Positions 44,701 through 56,519 are shown, counted from the stretch's first letter. The stretch is 64,000 nt of DNA from Pleurodeles waltl (GCF_031143425.1 NC_090444.1:54741533-54805532), one strand, 5' to 3'. Made by a program: numbers and translations. The notes: generated from the sequence alone by a model not told the origin.

Positions 44701-44955
44701 GCATCCCTCTACACACTCTCACACTCAGTCACAGACACTGTCACACCCAGTGTCTCAGCCAGACACTCACTCTCACATGCAGCCTCCCTGCCAGACACAC
44801 TATTTCATACCCAGTCTCACATCCAGACATAACCCTTTCACACCCAGTCTGACATTCTAATACACCCTCTCACAACCAGACAGACACTATCACAACTGCT
44901 CTCATAACAATACAGACACTCTCACACCCACTCTCACACCCAGATAGGCACTCTC
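44701..44955. repeat. CACTCTCACACCCA-type minisatellite
   Basis: Degenerate tandem array ending CTCTC (44951-44955), which is the left target duplication of the following LTR. Confidence 0.8.
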
Positions 44956-47761
44956 TGTAGGAAAGTACCCTCTTTCTTGGCATTGTTACCCTCTTTTCTG
45001 CCTGATGCCAGCTTGTTTAATTGTGTTCACTGGGATCCTGCTAACCAGGGGCCCAGTGATTATGCTCTCTCTCCCAAAACTCTGTATTTCATCCCACAAT
45101 TGGCATACTGGCCTTCCATGGAAGCCTTTAGTTTATGGTACCTAGGTACCCAGGGCATTGGAGTTTCAGGGGATCCCTATAGGCTGCAGCAATTTTTCTA
45201 TCACCTATAGGGAGCCCATGCAAAGGGTTCTGCAGCCTGCCATTGCAGTCTGCGTGAACCGGGTGCATGCACCCATTTTCACTATAGATCAATGCACCAG
45301 GTCACTATAAGTCACCCCTATGGTAGGCCCTCTCAGCTCGGGGAAAAGGATGCATGTACCTGTTTGTGAGGGCACCCCTGCACTAGCAGAGGTGCCCTCA
45401 CAAACTTCAGACCCACTTTCCTGGACTTTGTGAGTGCAGGAACGCCATTTTACGTGTGTACTGGACATAGGTCACTACCTATGTCCAGCTACACAATGGT
45501 AACTCTGGATCTAGGCATGTTTTGTATCAAACATGTTGGAATCATCCCCCAATATTTTCGCAAGTATTGGTTGCATGATTACATGCACTCTGGGGGCTTC
45601 TTAGAGGACCCCCAACATTGCTTCCACATCCTTCTGAGGTTTTCCAGGCAGCCTCAGCTTCTGCCACCTATCAGACAGGTTTCTGCCCTCCTGTTGCTTG
45701 ACCAGATCAAGGCCAGGAAGGCAGAGCAAAGGATTTCCTTTGGGAGAGGGGTGTTACACCCAATCCCTTAGGAAATAGGGGCTAAATGGCTTGGGAGGGG
45801 TAGCTTCCCCAAGCCACGGGTATGCTTTGAAGGGCACATTTGGTGCCATTCATGAATAAACCAGCCTACACCAGTTCAGGAACCTACAGTCCCTGCTCAT
45901 GCACAAAACAGGACAATGGAAAGGGGAGTGACCACTCCCCTGTCCATCACCACCCCAGGGTTGGTACCCAGAGCTCCTCCAGAGGGTTCCTGGGTTTTGC
46001 CATCTTGAATCCAAGGTTGACAGGGAACTCTCGGAGCATCTGAGTGGCCAGGCCAGGCAGGTGACATCAGAGCCCCCTCCTGATAGGTGGTCCCCCAGCT
46101 AGGTGACCAATCCCCCTTTCAGGTCTCTCTTTTGGGTGATTCCTCAGATTCGGCGTGCAATATTCCAGCAAGATCCCTCTGCATCACTCACTTCTACCTC
46201 TGACCAAAGAAACTGCTCCTGGACTCTCTAGGACCTGACAATCTGCAACAAAGATAAGGATTTTGCCTGGCCCCTTCCAGCTTTTGCAACATTTCCCCGG
46301 TTGTGCATCCTTTGCGGACAGCCCGTCTTCAGTCTGCACAGGAAAGAAGAAGGAATCTCCCTTGAAGTGAAGGAGTCACTCCCCAACATCTGCAGGCATC
46401 AACAGCAACAACAACTGGCTGCTTGAATCCCCTCTGCTGCTGAGCTGCGTGGATCCTGCAACAAAGAAAGTGGTCAGAAGCGGGTACCAGCTGTCCAACT
46501 TGGGTGGCGGTAAGCCCTTGCCTTCCCACGAAGGACAGTACCCCTGTGCACTGCATCCTTTGCAGTTGTCAAGGCTTGTTGACACTTCTTCCAAGGAGTC
46601 TTCAGTCTTCCCGTAGCTCTAGCTACTAGCACTCCTTCCTGTGATGCACAGCAACCTGAGTGGCTCTCCTGCATTGTGGGAGTTCTTTTTGCAGTGCTGC
46701 ATGGGCTCCATTTGCATCTTCTGTGTTCCCATCCTGTGGGACGTCCGTGCATGTTGCCTGTGCTTCTCTGGGCTGTCTGCGATGCTGAGGCCCCCTCTGA
46801 CTCCACCTCCCAGGTTTAGTCCTCCTGGACCTTGCTGGTCCCCTTCAGCTCCACTTTCCACCAACCGCGAGTCTTGCCTGTGCCAAGGCTTGTTGTTGGA
46901 ATCCAGACAAGCAAACCTGACTGCAATCTTCCTTCCGGCCTGGGACATCACCTGCATCCTCCAAGAACTCAACTCTAACTCCAACTCAAGGGCTGCATTG
47001 CTGTCTTTTTTCCCTCACCGTCGACCAACTCCTGCTATCTTCAGCTTGGTGGGTAGGGGCTCCTGCCCCCATTGGACTCTGCTGTGTATTCTGGACTCAG
47101 TCCCCTCTTTCCACAGGTCTTCCTCCTCAGGAATCCACCGTTGGTTTCTTGCAGTCATCTCTGGGTTTTGCAATTCTCTTCTTTTCTTCTAAGTTGGTGT
47201 TCTGGGGAAATTCTAGTAATTTACTTCTGCTCTCCTGGTTGCTGGGGGGTGTTGTGATACTTACCTTTGTGTGTTCCTGGTACCCCTATCAACCCTCTAC
47301 ACACTCCACTTACCTGGGTGGGGGTGACACTCTTGCATTCCATCTTTTTAGAGTATGGTTTGTGCTCCCCCGAGGTCCCCTATTCTCTATTGTGTTTTAT
47401 ATTATTTTGACTGTTTTCTAAATATTCTAATGTCTATTTCTGATAACTAGTCTATATAACTTGTGTAATACTTCACCCCAAGTGAGTATTGTCTCTATAG
47501 TAATTTTGGTGTTGTGTTACCATAATAAAGTGCTTTACTTTTTGTAACACTGTGTGTATTCTTTCATGTGTGTAAGTGATGTGTGACTACAGTGGTATTG
47601 CATGAGCTATGCATGTCTCCCAGATAAGCCTTGACTGATCACCCACAGCTACCTCTAGCAAACCTGGCTTCTAGACACTGCCTACATTTCACTAATAGGG
47701 GATACCTGGTATAAGTGTAAATACCTTAGGTACCCACCACACACCAAGCCAGATTTTTACA
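44956..47761 (+). mobile_element. Complete solo LTR (2806 bp), Gmr1-like
   Basis: It starts TGTAGGAAAGTACC and ends CCAGATTTTTACA, flanked by CTCTC at 44951-44955 and 47762-47766. Its first 100 bp align with the reverse complement of the Gmr1-like LTR ends at 15305 and 23560. AATAAA lies at 47524-47529. The interrupted palindrome AGGGGAGTG-AC-CACTCCCCT is at 45922-45941. No internal gag-pol sequence is associated, so it is a recombination product. Confidence 0.93.
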
Positions 47762-47920
47762 CTCTCACACCCACAGTCGCACCCGGACAGACACTCTCAC
47801 ACCCACTGTCACACCAACACAGACACTCTCAGACCCAGATAGGCATTCTCACACCCACTCTCACACTCACTGTTATACCAACGCAGACACTCTCACAACC
47901 ATTATCACACCCAAAGACCT
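47762..47920. repeat. CACTCTCACACCCA-type minisatellite
   Basis: Continuation of the target array after the LTR, nearly identical in order of variants to 2062-2235. Confidence 0.8.
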
Positions 47921-48342
47921 AAATCAGGCGCCATGTGGCAAATGTAATGTTGAGTCACCTATATTCATTACATCGTCAACAAACGTGATAACACAAAACA
48001 GTGTTGAAAGATAAGGCATTCTATCCATACAATACTTTACTATACTATCTTCCATACAGCAGGGGTGTGTCTAACTGAGACTGTGATGAATGGTGGCTGA
48101 TGTGATGGACACATATCTTTAGTTACTATCTTTATAATTTCAACCAGGGCTTCACACTGATGAGTCCTTCTTCTTTTCTAAGAAATTCTGAGACTTATAG
48201 GATGCTCTTCCTACTGAAAATCCATGGGTGAGGGCATCACGCAGTTCTCGTGTGAAATTCACAGTTGTTGATATTTTTCCCCTGGTGATTATTTGCATCA
48301 TAAAGTCATGTAATATTTCTGCAAATGTTGTTTTATTGATAG

Positions 48343-48486
48343 AGAAGTCTGGTGTGTGCCCTACAGTTAAATATACCTGCATGATCAGTCCTCTGCCCAG
48401 AACATGCAACAGTGACAGCAACTGTTTTGGGGTCAAAAAGTGCTGCCAGCATGGCTGTGGCTTTGGGTGCAGAGACCCTGTGACAG
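48343..48486 (+). CDS. WAP four-disulfide-core exon, intact and apparently chimeric
   Basis: The 144-nt phase 1-1 exon has acceptor TTGATAG and donor CAG|GTACAG. It encodes EKSGVCP, a Cys-Met-Ile loop with SPLPRTC, then CNSDSNCFG, KKCCQHGC and GFGC: eight cysteines, no stop. WAP modules of this kind are secreted and typically inhibit serine proteases or act against microbes. The upstream flank and acceptor match the exon at 2703; from the eighth or ninth codon on, the sequence matches the exon at 28768. It is the only one of the five close relatives with reading frame and both splice sites intact. The rest of the gene is not identified. Confidence 0.85.
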
Positions 48487-49089
48487 GTACAGTACTAGTA
48501 CAAATCTGTCTATGAACAGGGCACAGATTCACTGCTCTGATCCTATTACAGCTTGTTAGATAATGTGATGTTCACACCATAGAGATCTCTTTGGAAACTC
48601 CAAGCTGAATACCAGTGGTCCATAATCTACCCTTAAATTTACAAAAGTTCTAAGAAATGTACTAAGTGTATGCCTCATTATAGCCCCATTTTAGAGATCA
48701 CATGGACATCGTACATGCTGTATTGCTCACTCTTAAAATGTACTCTTTACCATTCCAAAACAGTTATCAGTAGAAGCCCTGCATTGTATGTGGGGCTCTG
48801 GTTAGAAGGAATCACAAATGTTTCTTTATTTAACTACACGACTTGCATCTGGTGTAGGATCCTTCTACAGCAATGAAAAGATCTGAACCACAGCAAAGAG
48901 TTGTACTATGCAAAGCAGGGAGAAGGAAGAAACTGCCAAATTAAGCGACAGTGCCCAATCCTATATTACAGAATGAATCACATGGCAATCTACCCCACTC
49001 ATAAAGCAGTGATTCCTTCTCAGAAACATGCAACTACCGGCAGAACTCACCTCAGATGAGAGAAACTGCTGAGCAAAAAAGTGACAGCC

Positions 49090-49434
49090 TCAATCCAGCC
49101 CCAATCCAGCCAGCAACGCAGGGCCATTGCACTCAGTCAGCAGTAGAGTTGAATAGGCATCGATCATGTGATGCCCAACAGATAGAGCCATATTGACCTT
49201 TGAAGAAGAATCATCACTGATCCGTGCAACCTCATAAACTGGCAAGTGCCCATGCAATAAAAAGAACAAAATATCTTGGAGGGAAATAAGAGAGAATTTT
49301 GGTCCAGCACACGTCTTCCCAGTCAATACTGTGCTTAGCAAACAAGGAGGGCTGTTCTGTAAAGAAGTCAGATTAGCCAAACTATGGTAAAAAGGTCCCT
49401 TCAGTTTCACAGGAGTAGCCTTTATAGGATGCAC
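49090..49434 (-). CDS. Unassigned ORF (114 aa), block B copy
   Basis: Counterpart of 29515-29874 with an in-frame loss of five residues near the C-terminus (after MIDAY) and a few substitutions. No recognisable domain. Coding status is doubtful. Confidence 0.25.
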   Translation of the reverse strand: MHPIKATPVKLKGPFYHSLANLTSLQNSPPCLLSTVLTGKTCAGPKFSLISLQDILFFLLHGHLPVYEVARISDDSSSKVNMALSVGHHMIDAYSTLLLTECNGPALLAGLGLD

Positions 49435-50084
49435 AGTACATCACCCACCAAAGCTGTATGCTTCAGTATCAGGTCATCAACATTGTGGGGTCTATGGATC
49501 TTCAGACTACTCCTGGTCACAGGTTTATCCTCTTTGTCGGAGGGGAGCTCCAATAATCAACACAGCCGCCAGGGGGCTCTTCTACAGAGATCTTTTCCTG
49601 TCTGTTTGTCTGATGGTGTTCAGTCTGAAAACAATCATTCTTTCGTGCTGTGAGTGCAGATCAGGGTGGTGCCAATAAATAAAATTAACACCCAAATCAG
49701 TGTTATTCCGGGTGGATGTCCTTGTTAAGGTAAAAGAAAGTCTAACATCTGGGATGTGGACTGTCCCAGTGTTCAGTATGTAGCCAAAATGTGTCCTAGA
49801 GGGTCAATGGCAATTCATCAGGACCATAGTCAAAAACATCTAATCTACTATGGGGGACAACCCAAGGGGCAGAAATGGTGCCCTCTGTAAGTAACTTAAA
49901 TGCAATTGTTTACTTATATATATATGACGTAATCCCTCTTTTTGAGGGGTTACGTTGTTTTATGCATTTTACCTGAAAGCTAAACATTACAACAAATAAA
50001 CAACACATATTAAAAACCTGCAATATTGTTTTGTGCTTTAAAATGTGTACTGTGTCACCAAATTGCATGCACATGTGTGCATGC

Positions 50085-50573
50085 GAAGGTGGATATTTAA
50101 AAGAAAGTGGTGCATCAGTCCTGATGTGCCACTCTTCTTGCTTCACCCTTGCCCCACCTAACGACACCATGGTTGTGCCATATTTAGAATGCGGCGCACC
50201 CTGGCGGTCGTTAGCACAACATCGTCACAATTCTTGACACTGTAGCAGCGCTTTCCTGTACTAGCGTCAATAGCGACAATAGTGCAGCAAAGCAAAGGCA
50301 GACCCATGGGTGGGTCATTTGAATGCGTGCCTTGAGCAGGCATTAAAAATGATGGAAAAAATGGTGCAGTGAAATGATGTAAATTTCACTGCACCATTTT
50401 TTTGGGCCTTCCTGCACAGAAACACCCCCTTGCATACATTATGTCTGGCGCAGGCATAATGTGGCGCAAGGGGTTACAAAGTGGCGTAATGCGTGCATTT
50501 CTCTACTTTGTAAATATGGCACGGGGGAAAGGCAATGATGCTATGGCGGTGCTAAGGTAGCACAATGTACCCC
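50085..50573. mobile_element. MITE (ATGCATTGCGCC-block family), block B copy
   Basis: Same element as 30525-31013, inherited by duplication, with scattered substitutions. Confidence 0.6.
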
Positions 50574-51105
50574 TGAGTGTCATAGTGGGCACAGAACAGC
50601 ACACTTAACACAATGACGAATGTGAACTCCTAATGGTACAGAGTCATGATGCAAGTGGTAAGGAAAATATATCAGTTGCGCACCCATTTCCCAACTTTTT
50701 TTAGAGCCCCTGGCTACACATGGATGTAAACTCCGCTGTCGCTATCAGCGGATCAATACAAGGATTACTGAAGGATAATATAGAGGGAAATACTCTTTTG
50801 GCAGTTTGAGTTTTCTGGTTCACTTATTTGCAAATTTTTAAGTCTTTGCTGAGTACCTGCCCACATCCACAAACATAAACATGGGCTGCAGCAGGGTGGT
50901 TGGCTTTTTTATGGAGACTGAGGCCAATCCACATAGCAGTGCATTGAGTCACTGCATGAGTGTGTAACTTATTGATGCCTGGGAATGTTCCAGCTCATCT
51001 AGGGGCAGATTTATGGAAAGTGGTGCTGCTCCTTAGCTCCTCCCTAACGCTACCATGTGTGCACCATATTTAAAATACGTGGCACCATGGAGCTGAGTAG
51101 GGGGC

Positions 51106-52618
51106 TGTGGGGGACTGGTGTGTGATCTGGGCTACAGAGAACACGGACGCAGATTTATAACCCTTGACAGGGATTTTCTTGATTTATTTAAGTTGTTGGA
51201 GAGGTGGAACAAATAATATAATGGTAGCTTTTCTTTTCCCTCTTTTGTTTCTCTTCCCCGTGGTCTTTGGGCCGCTAAGGTCTTTAATGGTTTCCTTTTG
51301 TTTCCTCCCAGGTGGCGAGCTCCGGTTGTCCTCCTCTTGGTATCGCGATTCCCTCAGAAGAACAAAAGAGGATTCAGCAGGTAAGTGGGACGGTATTTCC
51401 TTATCTCCTAATTTCGGGCTTAGTGCGGGAGGGGAGGAGGTGTGAGGGGAATAGGAAGTGAAGAGTCAAGAAAACAATTAATACGGGTTGTGTTTTTCTT
51501 TTAGTGGGGAGGTTAGGGGTTTGTGAGGGAAGGTGGTTCTGAACGCTCTATGGGGGTAATTCTAAGTCTGGCGGGCTGCGGAGGCCGCCCGTCAGACTTC
51601 CCCCTCCGAAATACCGCTCCGCGGTCGAAAGACCGCGGAGGGTATTCTAAGTTTTTCCCTGGGCTGGCGGGTGGTCGCCAAAAGGGAAAAACTCCCTTCC
51701 CACGAGGATGCCGGCTCGTAATCGAGCCGGCGGAGTGGGAAGGTGCGACGGGTGCTGTTGCACCCGTCGCGTATTTCACTGTCTGCCAAGCAGACAGTGA
51801 AATACTTGTAGGGGCCCTCTTACGGGGGGCCAGTGGCATGGGCACTGCAGGGGCCTCCAGGGGCCCGCGACCCCCCCTACCGCCATCCGGTTCCCGGCGG
51901 ACAGACCGCCGGGAACTGGATGGCGGTAGGGGGGGTCGGAATCCCCTCGGCGGCGCAGCTAGCTGCGCCGCCTTGGAGGATTCCAAAGGGCGGCGGTACA
52001 CTGGCGGGAGACCGCCAGTGTTGCCGGTCCGACCGCGGCTTTACCGCCGCGGTCGGAATGCCCTTGGGAGCACCGCCGGCCTGTCGGCGGTGCTCCCGCG
52101 GTCCTCCAACCCAGCGGTCATTGACCGCCAGGGTTGGAATGACCACCTATATGTTAAAGGTCGAGTGGTAGGGTGCCCTGGGAGTTTCCCCAGTCCTTAT
52201 CCTCCTTTATTTTACCTCCCTCTCTCCCCCTCTCTCCCTCCCCTTCTCTCTCCTTATTGCGGCTGCCCTTAAAAAGGGCACGTACCTTGTGCAGCCACGA
52301 CCCTCCTGGGCTGTGGCAGGCTATCTCGTGTCCTCTCCGTCTTTCTGCTCCGGCCGTCTCCTTCTGGTCGGGGTCTGTCCTCGTCTCCTGGTCTCCTCGC
52401 GGTGGGGATCTGTGGCGTGTCCCTTGCTCCGTCTTCCGCTCCTCACCCTTGATCGCGGCGTCTTCTCCTTTTAGATCTTCGGCAACCCGGAAGTCCGGGG
52501 CCGATTGCCGTCTCCGCCCCTACGCGTCTCCATGACGACGTGGGCGGAAGCCGGGGAAGGCGTCTGGCGAATGCCAATATTGCGTATTGGTAGGCGAGGC
52601 GAGCGACGCCCGCCTACA
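51106..52618 (-). mobile_element. Solo LTR inserted in the MITE
   Basis: Starts TGTGGGGGACTGG and ends CGCCTACA on the plus strand, flanked by GGGGC at 51101-51105 and 52619-52623. Block A at 31530 shows the empty site. Excluding the nested element it is about 914 bp. The minus orientation is suggested by an AATAAA on that strand (about 51190) and a CCTTTTTAAGGGC box (about 52268-52280) upstream of it. It is unrelated in sequence to the Gmr1-like LTRs. Confidence 0.85.
51552..52147. mobile_element. Harbinger-type MITE made of consecutive hairpins
   Basis: A 596-bp element flanked by TAT (51549-51551 and 52148-52150). Its ends are GGGGGTAATTCTAAGTCTGG and, inverted, GGTGGTCATTCCAACCCTGG. The latter matches the right terminus of the Harbinger remnant at 41822. 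Between the ends lie at least twelve adjacent hairpins, for example 51745-51770 (11-bp arms), 51771-51805 (16-bp arms), 51868-51938 (33-bp arms, one mismatch), 51949-51972 (24-bp palindrome) and 52066-52097 (13-bp arms). The open frames across it are a consequence of GC content. Confidence 0.88.
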
Positions 52619-53893
52619 GGGGCAATAGCGTAATTTTTCATGACGCTATTGATGTACTCTGCAGGAGTAGCGCCAAAATATTGGCCCTACACCTGCAGAG
52701 TACATAGGGGACCATTATAAATAATAGAAGCCCCCTTTTACCACATGCTTTGAGCAGGCGTTAAAAGTGCCGTACAAAATAACGCAAGGAAATCCCTTTG
52801 ATTCTTAGGCCATTTTTCCGCCCCATCCAAACAGGGGAAGGACTCCTTTGCATACATTATGCCTGGCACAGGCATAATGAAGCACAAAGAGTTACAAATT
52901 GACGCAATGCATGCATTGCACCACTTTGTAAACAAGGAGCTAGGATTTTGACCTTGTTGAGCCATATTAGTGTAAACAAAAATTACGCTAATGTGGCGCA
53001 TGGTGGCACTAGGGGATTATAAATATGCCCCCTACTATGTAACTACATGCACTGAGTTATAAAAACCTGTACAAGTCTACAAGTCTAAAAGGCAACAGGT
53101 TGGTATTTTTGAGTGCCATCTTTGAAATGACAAGGGCCGTATGAAAATGCATTTTGGCATATTTATGCTGCTGTGATGTGACTAGAGTTCATTACTTTTC
53201 GAAAGTCAGAGGGTATGTGAGTTTCAAGCGCGATTGGAGTAACATAACAAATAAAAACTGCCCTCAGTATTATACATAAACATCAGTACATGTTGACAGC
53301 GTTTCAGCCTTGACCTGTAGCCATTCCATCACCACCCACAGCCAAAGGCAATGCATGGCAAGGGGTTGGCTGCCACATGTGGTTGGGTGCAGGGCCTGCC
53401 CACAGACCAGGCCCTATGGCCAACCTCTGCCATGCATAGTCTAACACTGTGGTTGGCCATCTGTGGGGAGGGTTGGGTGCTAGACCTGGCCCAGGCCAAA
53501 AGGTAGAGATGGGTCATACATGACAAAGGTAGTTAGATTTTAACTTAAAATTAAAAAAAACGTAGAAATGCAGTGAAAAAACACTACCATTTATAAACAA
53601 AAAAACTCTAAAATACACCAGATATACGTAAATGACATAAGTAAGACTTGCACCCCTGTGATGCGCTTCTTATGACCTCACAATTTACATCAATAATGGA
53701 ATCTGAAATCTATGGCAGCAAAAGTTATATATATATAATTTAGATATGTCATATCAGTTACGTATAACAGGCACATTTCATTTGTTACTCCACATCGTGA
53801 AGTTCTCATGTGAAATAGAATTGGTGATATTTGTCTGCTGACAAATTTGCATCATCATCTCATTTGATTTGCCTGCAAATGTTTTATTTACTA

Positions 53894-54039
53894 ATAAGCC
53901 TGCCATATGTCCTGCAGTAGGACTCATGTGTGACATATTTCCTCTGCCCAAATTTGCAACAGTGACACCTACTGTAAAGGGATACAGAAGAGCTGCCAGC
54001 AATCATGTGGTTATGGGTGTACAAACCTTGTGAGCAAAG
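53894..54039 (+). pseudogene. WAP pseudo-exon (frameshifted, one Cys lost), block B
   Basis: Copy of the exon at 32845 with the same single-base deletion and the same lost acceptor. In addition one of the paired cysteines of the CC motif is changed (TGC to AGC, giving KSC). The donor AG|GTACAG remains. It cannot encode a normal WAP fold. Confidence 0.75.
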
Positions 54040-54085
54040 GTACAGTACCAATCCAACCCTGTCTATAAACAAGGGAATGGATTAA

Positions 54086-54994
54086 GGGACATATTTATAC
54101 TTGTTTTGCGCCAAACTTGGGTCATTTTTTTACTGCAAATTTGGTGCAAAACTGACTTGATATTTATACGTTGGCGCTAGACCCATCTAACACCAAGGTT
54201 ATGGAGTTAAAGTCATTTTTTGGACAAGGAAACCTACCTTGTGTCAATGAGATGCAAGGTAGCCGTTCCCCCGGAAAAAATGACTCTATGGCCTTAGCGC
54301 CATATTTATCCCCTGTATTAAAATCACGCATTGGGGAGGAGGGTTCAAATTATGGTGCAAAGCTTGCTTTGTACCATTATTTAATGCCTGGGTCAGGGCA
54401 GGGGTTAGGGGCCCTGTGGGCCAATTTCGATGGTAGAACACCAAGAAATAAGCCCACAGCTGCCCTCCCTAGGCTCCAAGGACACCCCCACCCACACCAA
54501 AGGGACAGCAGAGGATGAGGATCTCATCCCAGGTAAGTATAGGTAAGTACAGGTAAGTTTTCCTTTTTTTTAAAGTGCCATTGGTGGGCCTGAAATGGGC
54601 CCCCCTACATGGCATTGGGTGCTATGGCCATGACCAGGGGACCCTGGCCCACTGTGTCTGCCATTGGGGTGGTGGGCATGACTCCTGTCTTTTCTAAGAC
54701 AGGAGTCATGTGGTATGGATGGTTTTGTGTCAGAAAATGATGCTAGGCTGTTTAGAGTCATTTGTTTTAAAAACTCTAACCTGCCTAATGTCAATATTTG
54801 GTGCCAAACCCCCTTCTCCCATACCGCCACCCCAACACCATTTCTTTGATGTTAGCCTACCCTTTGCACCAGCTTGCACCATTCCATTAATATGGTGCCC
54901 TGATGGCGCACAAGAATATTGCAAGCCGGTGCAAAACTTTTTGATGCTAAACTGCCTTAGTGCAGTTTTGCACCATAAAGTATAAATATGCCCC
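54086..54994. mobile_element. MITE (909 bp) with TAA target duplication
   Basis: It starts GGGACATATTTATACTTG, ends AAGTATAAATATGCCCC, and is flanked by TAA at 54083-54085 and 54995-54997. It sits between the WAP pseudo-exon and the flank that normally follows such exons. TAA fits PIF/Harbinger mobilisation. Confidence 0.88.
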
Positions 54995-55014
54995 TAAGTG
55001 ATCAGACACTATTA

Positions 55015-55400
55015 TGGTTTCTTAGATTGTACTGTGTTGATGTGCACTTGTCTGCAAGATGCAGATCATGATAGAGTCCCAATGGTCCCAAATTCGGCCA
55101 TTAAACTTACAAAGTTGCGACAAAATTACCATGTGTATTCCTAATTGTACCCCTGCTGCAAAATTTTGAAAAAAACATAGACATTATAGAGTATTTCTCA
55201 TTATTAAAATGCACACTTGATCATTGCAAATGAGTTATAAGGAGATACCTGGCTTCATCAGGTGTCGGGCTGTTGTTAGATCAAAACATGTAGCTTGTTG
55301 TACCATATTTACTGTCACTGGAAGTCTTGCTTCTGGTGTGGGACCAGTCCAATAGCTATGAAAATATCTGTATTGCAGCAAAGTGCACTATTGTACATAG
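55015..55400 (+). repeat. Downstream flank of a WAP exon unit
   Basis: Aligns, with divergence, to 2960-3300 (for example GAAGTCTTGCTTCTGGTGTGGGA against AGTCTTGCATCTAGTGTGGGA). This shows that exon plus flank was the unit of an older duplication that produced the 53894 and 32845 exons. Confidence 0.65.
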
Positions 55401-56519
55401 CAGGTGTGTAGGGGATGGGATCTCCCTCTTTAATCCCCCTGGATTATTTTGCTTTTAGACTACGACCTTTACTGTGTGTGAGTCTCACTACACAAGTTTC
55501 ACTCACTGTACATTCTGTGTAAACAGACAAAGAGTACTAACCACCAGTGTTTAAGATAAATCTGCTGCGCAGCTAGGGCAAGAGTCTCCGGGCTAGTCAC
55601 ATGTGAAAAAAAGGGCACATGAATATGTGCACTTGTGTGGACTGTGCGAGTGGCATTTGAACCATGTGAACCCCCATATTTGCGCAAAGGTAGCCTGAGG
55701 GAAGATGTGGTGACCTTCTATTGGCCAAGAGTCCTGTCTTCTAGAACGTTCCACCCCCAACTTGAAAACTCCTACACAAGGGAGAGACTGATGAACAGAC
55801 ATTAGACCTGGGGGTCACGACAGTAGAAGAATGTCCAGCTGGAAGAAGCCACCTGATGAAACTGCAAGGATGGTATGAAGGACTAGAGTGGTTTTCTCCA
55901 GGACCAGTGGTGCTGGCCCATTTATGACCCCTAAGGAACAATAGGAGGAATGGACCTACTATGGGACTCGGAAGGGTTTGCCTGAGAATTCTGTGGATTA
56001 GTACTGCAGCTGGCTGATCCCTATCAGGCCAATTGCTACTGACTCCACAGACATCTAGGTGCCTTGCAAGATGGCTAAAGCAAGGTTGCCTGTACAGTGT
56101 GACAGAGGGTATTCAATTTGTTGGTTTCTGAGGAGGCTATACAAGATGCTCACACAAGCAGGAAAAAGCACCAGAAGTCAGGCAGGGAACAGGTCTTATG
56201 CAAAGGAGCTAGGAAATACAGTTCTTAACCAAAAGTGTCCTTTGCATGCTGGGAGGCTTGAAAAACATGATAGTGGTGATAATAGCTGGCTACCAGGAAC
56301 ACACGGAGCCAAAATAAATAGAAATTGACTGTATGGGTGGGACATATCTGCAATTAAAGCTCAGTTTCCGGTAGACACCCAGCATGAAATGGAGCATTCA
56401 CACTCTGCTGCAAAACCTTGAAAACACAATGCCCTGAAGGACACTGCAACTTTCCTCTTCCAGTAAATGAATTGGGAGGTAGCCTGTGTAGAGCTTAATC
56501 CCCTGAGCATAATTATGCC
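55401..56519. other. No gene recognised
   Basis: Mixed sequence, absent from block A. The part from 55700 onward may be upstream sequence of the LINE that follows, but no motif confirms this. Confidence 0.35.

Larger units (their letters stand above)
28430..44955 (+). repeat. Paralogous block A of the tandem array
   Basis: From about 28430 to 33646 and from 41823 to 44955 this matches block B (47970-54700 and 59137-62711) with small indels. The two halves are joined in A by the 8.2-kb Harbinger remnant. In B the same two halves are separated by about 4.4 kb of other sequence. It contains WAP exons at 28768 and 32845. Unlike copies 1 and B, it lacks the LTR end immediately upstream. Confidence 0.85.
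51002..53031. mobile_element. MITE split by a solo LTR
   Basis: Block B copy of the MITE at 31441, flanked by CTA (50999-51001 and 53032-53034). Its two parts, 51002-51105 and 52619-53031, are separated by the LTR insertion. Confidence 0.9.

Noticed and set aside
51523..52272. 249-codon frame across the solo LTR and hairpin MITE
   Set aside because: It spans two element boundaries and consists of palindromic GC-rich DNA, so it is not a gene.
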